A stretch of DNA of 64,000 bases, from positions 4,402,001-4,466,000 of the forward strand of contig OX359191.1 in the NCBI GenBank assembly GCA_947172415.1, in the 5' to 3' direction. The stretch comes from Chondrosia reniformis (lineage: Eukaryota; Porifera; Demospongiae; Chondrillida; Chondrillidae). Positions 60,501-64,000 of the stretch are shown piece after piece; position 1 is the stretch's first letter, and every line of letters begins with the position of its first letter. The position numbers were made by a program, and so were the translations under genes. The notes beneath the pieces were generated by a model. That model saw only the letters and a program-made list of their open reading frames with translations. It searched no databases and was not told the origin of the DNA.

Positions 60501-63500
60501 AGTGAACCAGTTATATGTACTATTTGTATGCACTGGTTGTATGTTCTAGACATATGTACTGGTTGTATGGACTAGTGTATGTACTAATTATATGTACTAG
60601 TTGTATGTACTGGTTGAATTTACTGGTTGTATGTACTGGTTGAATGTTCTTTTAGTATGTACTAATAATATGTACTAGTTACATGTACTAGTTACATGTA
60701 CTAGTTGCAGGTACTAGTTGTAATCACTAGTTATAGGGACTACTGATATGTACTAATTGTATGTTCTACTTGTACATATTAGTTGTATATTCTAGTTACA
60801 TGAACTAGTTATATCTACTTGTTGTATGTACTAGTGGTAAGTAATAATTTTAATCACTTGTTATAGGTACTAGTCATATGTACTAGTTTTATGTTCTAAT
60901 TGTATGTACTAGTTTTATATTCTAGTTGAATGTACTGGTTTTATGTGCTAGTGTATGTACTGGTTATATGTACTAATATTATGTACAAGTTATATGTACC
61001 AGTTATGTATTAGTTGTATGTACAATTTTTATGTACTAGTTTTATGTACTAGGTGTATGTACCAATTGCAGGTACTAGTTGAATGTACCAGTTGCATGTA
61101 CTAGTTGTATGTATTTGGTGTACGTACTAGTTGTATGTATTAGTTGTAAACACTAGTTATAGTGAACCTGTTATATGTACTATTTGTATGCACTGGTTGT
61201 ATGTTCTAGACATATGTACTGGTTGTATGGACGGGTGTATGTACTAATTATATGTACTAGTTGCAGGTACTGGTTGAATTTAATGGTTGTATGTGCTGGT
61301 TGAATGTTCTTTTAGTATGTACTAGTAATATGTACTAGTTGTAGGTACTAGTTGTAATCACTAATAATAGGTCCTAGTTATATATATGTACAAGTTGGAG
61401 ATACTAGTAGTACATACTAATTGTATATTCAAGTTGTATGTACTAGTAATATGTCTGGTTGTGTGTGGTAGTTATATGTACTAGTTGCATATAATAGTCA
61501 TGTACTAGTATTATGTACTGGTTGTGTGTACTACTTTTATGTACTAGTTGCATATACTAGTTATGTACTAGTTGTATGGACTAATTTTATGTACTGGTTG
61601 TATGTACTGTTTGTATGTAATAGTTATATGTACTACTTGTAGGTACTAGTGGTAATCACTAGTAATAGGTACTAGTTATATGTACTAGTTGTAGGTACTA
61701 GTTGTACACAGTAGTTGTATATTCTAGTAATATGTACTAGTTGTATGTCCTAGTTTTATGTACTAGTTGTATGGACTAGTTTTGCTTGGAAGTACTATTT
61801 GTATTTTCAAGTGTAAGTACTGGTTATTTGTACTAATTGTTTGTACTAGTTTTATGAACTAGTTATAAACTAGTAGTATGTTGTAGTTATATGTGCTATT
61901 TGTATGTATGCATTTCTAGTTGTATGTACTAGTTGTACATTCTAGTAGTAGTTATGTTTATTAGATGTAAGTTTTAGTTGTATGTACTAGATGTTGGAAC
62001 TAGTTACTAGTTGTATTTACTAGTTGCATGTACTAATACTAGTTATATTTACCAGTTGTAGGAACTAGTTTTATGTTCTAGCTGTATGTATTAATTGTAA
62101 GTACTACTTGTATGAACTAGTTGTAGGCACTAGTTGTATGTATCAGGTGTATTTACTAATTGTATGTATTCGCTACTAGTTGTATGCAGTAGTTTTTTAT
62201 ATACTAGAACTAGTTATACTTAATATTAATTAGTTGTAGGTACTAGTTGTATGTATTAGGTATATACACTAGTTGCATGTACTCGTTACCAGTTGTATGT
62301 ACAAGGTTTACGTACTAGTTGTATGAATTCGTTACTAGTTGTATGTACTAGTTGCATATACTAGTAATAGTTAGATTTCCTAGTTGTTGGAACTACATGA
62401 ATGTATTAGTTGTATGTACTAGTTGTAGGACCTAGTTACTAGTTCTTTGTACTAGTTGTATGTACTAGTTGTATGTACTACTTCTTTGAATTAGTTCTAT
62501 GTACTAGTCCTAATTGTATTTATTAGTTGTATATGCCAGTTGTATGTATTAGTTGTATGTATTAGTTTTATGTACTATATTTATGTACTAGTTGTATGTA
62601 CTATTTGTATATGCTAGTTATATGAACTAGTTGTATGTGCAAGTTGCTTGTACTAGTTTTATGTACCAATTGCGTGTACTAGTTCTATGTACTCGTTGTA
62701 TGTACTAGTGGAAATCAGTAGTTATAGGTACTAGTTATATGTTCAAGTTATTTACTAGTTGTACGTAGTAGTTGTATATTTTAGTTGTAACTAAAATAGT
62801 AGTAGTAGGAATATGCACTGGTTGTATGTACTAGTTTTATGTATATACTAGTTGTATGTCCTAGTTTTATGTACTAGATGCATCATAGTTATGTACTTGT
62901 TGTATGTACTAGTTGCATATACTAGTAATAGTTAGATTTCCTAGTTGTTGGAACTACATGAATGTATTAGTTGTATGTACTAGTTGTAGGACCTAGTTAC
63001 TAGTTCTTTGTACTAGTTGTATGTACTAGTTGTATGTACTACTTCTTTGAATTAGTTCTATGTACTAGTCCTAATTGTATTTATTAGTTGTATATGCCAG
63101 TTGTATGTATTAGTTGTATGTATTAGTTTTATGTACTATATTTATGTACTAGTTGTATGTACTATTTGTATATGCTAGTTATATGAACTAGTTGTATGTG
63201 CAAGTTGCTTGTACTAGTTTTATGTACCAATTGCGTGTACTAGTTCTATGTACTCGTTGTATGTACTAGTGGAAATCAGTAGTTATAGGTACTAGTTATA
63301 TGTTCAAGTTATTTACTAGTTGTACGTAGTAGTTGTATATTTTAGTTGTAACTAAAATAGTAGTAGTAGGAATATGCACTGGTTGTATGTACTAGTTTTA
63401 TGTATATACTAGTTGTATGTCCTAGTTTTATGTACTAGATGCATCATAGTTATGTACTTGTTGTATGGACTAGTTGTATGTATTGGTTTTATGTGCTGAT

Positions 63501-64000
63501 TGTATGTACTAGTTGTATATACTGGTTGTATTTACTATATATATGTACTTTTTGCATGTGATAGTTATATGTACTATATATTTATATGGACTAGTTATAT
63601 GTTCTAGTATTATGTACTATGGGTAAGTTGTGTGCACTATTTGTATGGACTAGTTGTATGTATTGGTTGAATCACTGTGTGTATGTAGTAGTTGTAAGTA
63701 CTAGTTATATGTGTATGTTCTAGTTATATGTTCTACTTGTAAGTACAAGTGGTACGTCCTAGTAATGGATTAGTTGTATATACAATATATATGTACTATT
63801 ACATGTGTATGCTCTAGTTATTTGAACTAAGTGTATGTACAAGTTGATTGTACTAGATGTATGAACTAGTCGTATGTACTAGTTCTGTATACTAGTTCTA
63901 TGTACTAGTTGTATGTACCAGTTGTATGTACTAGTTGTATGTACCAGTTGCATGTACTAGTTGTATGTACTAGTTGTATGTAATATTGATATGAACAAGT
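57581..64000 (-). repeat. 13-bp satellite block to the window end
   Basis: About 6.4 kb of degenerate units. It includes a diverged block pair (about 60450-60650 and 61110-61320, period about 660) and a recent 561-bp duplication (separate entry). No gene or inserted element is recognised. Confidence 0.94.
62341..63462 (-). repeat. 561-bp tandem duplication of satellite
   Basis: 62341-62901 and 62902-63462 look identical wherever compared, including rare variants such as aactacatgaatgtattag and actaaaatagtagtagtag. Other parts of the array differ at many positions, so this copy event is recent, or it could be an assembly artefact. Confidence 0.88.

Overview
The window is eukaryotic and almost certainly from an invertebrate animal. 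It contains no bacterial-type operons. It holds spliceosomal intron signals, a Penelope-like retroelement, three non-LTR retrotransposon remnants, an OTU-bearing Helitron, TA-flanked MITEs, and tens of kilobases of a degenerate 13-bp satellite (unit CTAGTACATACAA; reverse complement TTGTATGTACTAG). No ordinary host gene is recognisable. The species cannot be named from the sequence alone.

Layout. 1-2.26 kb: a Penelope-like element (PLE) with an intact RT plus GIY-YIG frame, 111-bp inverted ends and a hammerhead-like ribozyme in its 3' tail. 2.26-15.42 kb: satellite in CTAGTACATACAA orientation, interrupted by two oppositely oriented copies of a CGC...GCG-ended DNA transposon (3590-4831, 7267-8555) and one TA-flanked 1.26-kb element (5385-6639). 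Near 15.42 kb the satellite switches strand. 15.42-17.67 kb is partly an inverted copy of the 9.05-9.6 kb stretch. 17.675-37.112 kb: 19.4 kb of non-satellite DNA that looks like one composite insertion, since a satellite paralogue near 17.03-17.11 kb reads straight across the join. It contains a GC-rich hairpin at the left end, 46-bp tandem repeats, a 3.2-kb copy of the CGC...GCG transposon with one exon, a 5'-truncated LINE (minus strand), and a decayed Helitron-like element (HLE). The HLE runs from a TATA box through a short intron, a 2A-peptide leader, a 23-residue-repeat domain, the Helitron N-terminal and HUH Rep domains, a Pif1 helicase and an OTU domain, and ends in a 15-bp hairpin. 37.1-64 kb: satellite in TTGTATGTACTAG orientation, interrupted by two foldback elements of one family (37750-37924, 46531-46721), two LINE remnants (41.3-43.3, 51.3-53.4 kb), a PLE fragment (45.18-45.41), two TA-flanked pogo-like MITEs (53744-54261, 55444-55977) and a further foldback element (57034-57580).

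Themes. (1) Five hammerhead-like ribozyme folds occur, all in PLE or foldback inserts set in the satellite, and they belong to at least three families. (2) The Helitron frame appears to have carried a 2A 'stop-carry-on' peptide near its N terminus, separating a leader protein from the replicase; it is now broken by one frameshift in an A-run, by further frameshifts and by several stops. (3) The satellite has its own higher-order duplications, which preserve 'empty sites' for several insertions and allow insertion ends to be read directly.

All calls rest on reading motifs and repeats by eye; no database search or folding program was run.
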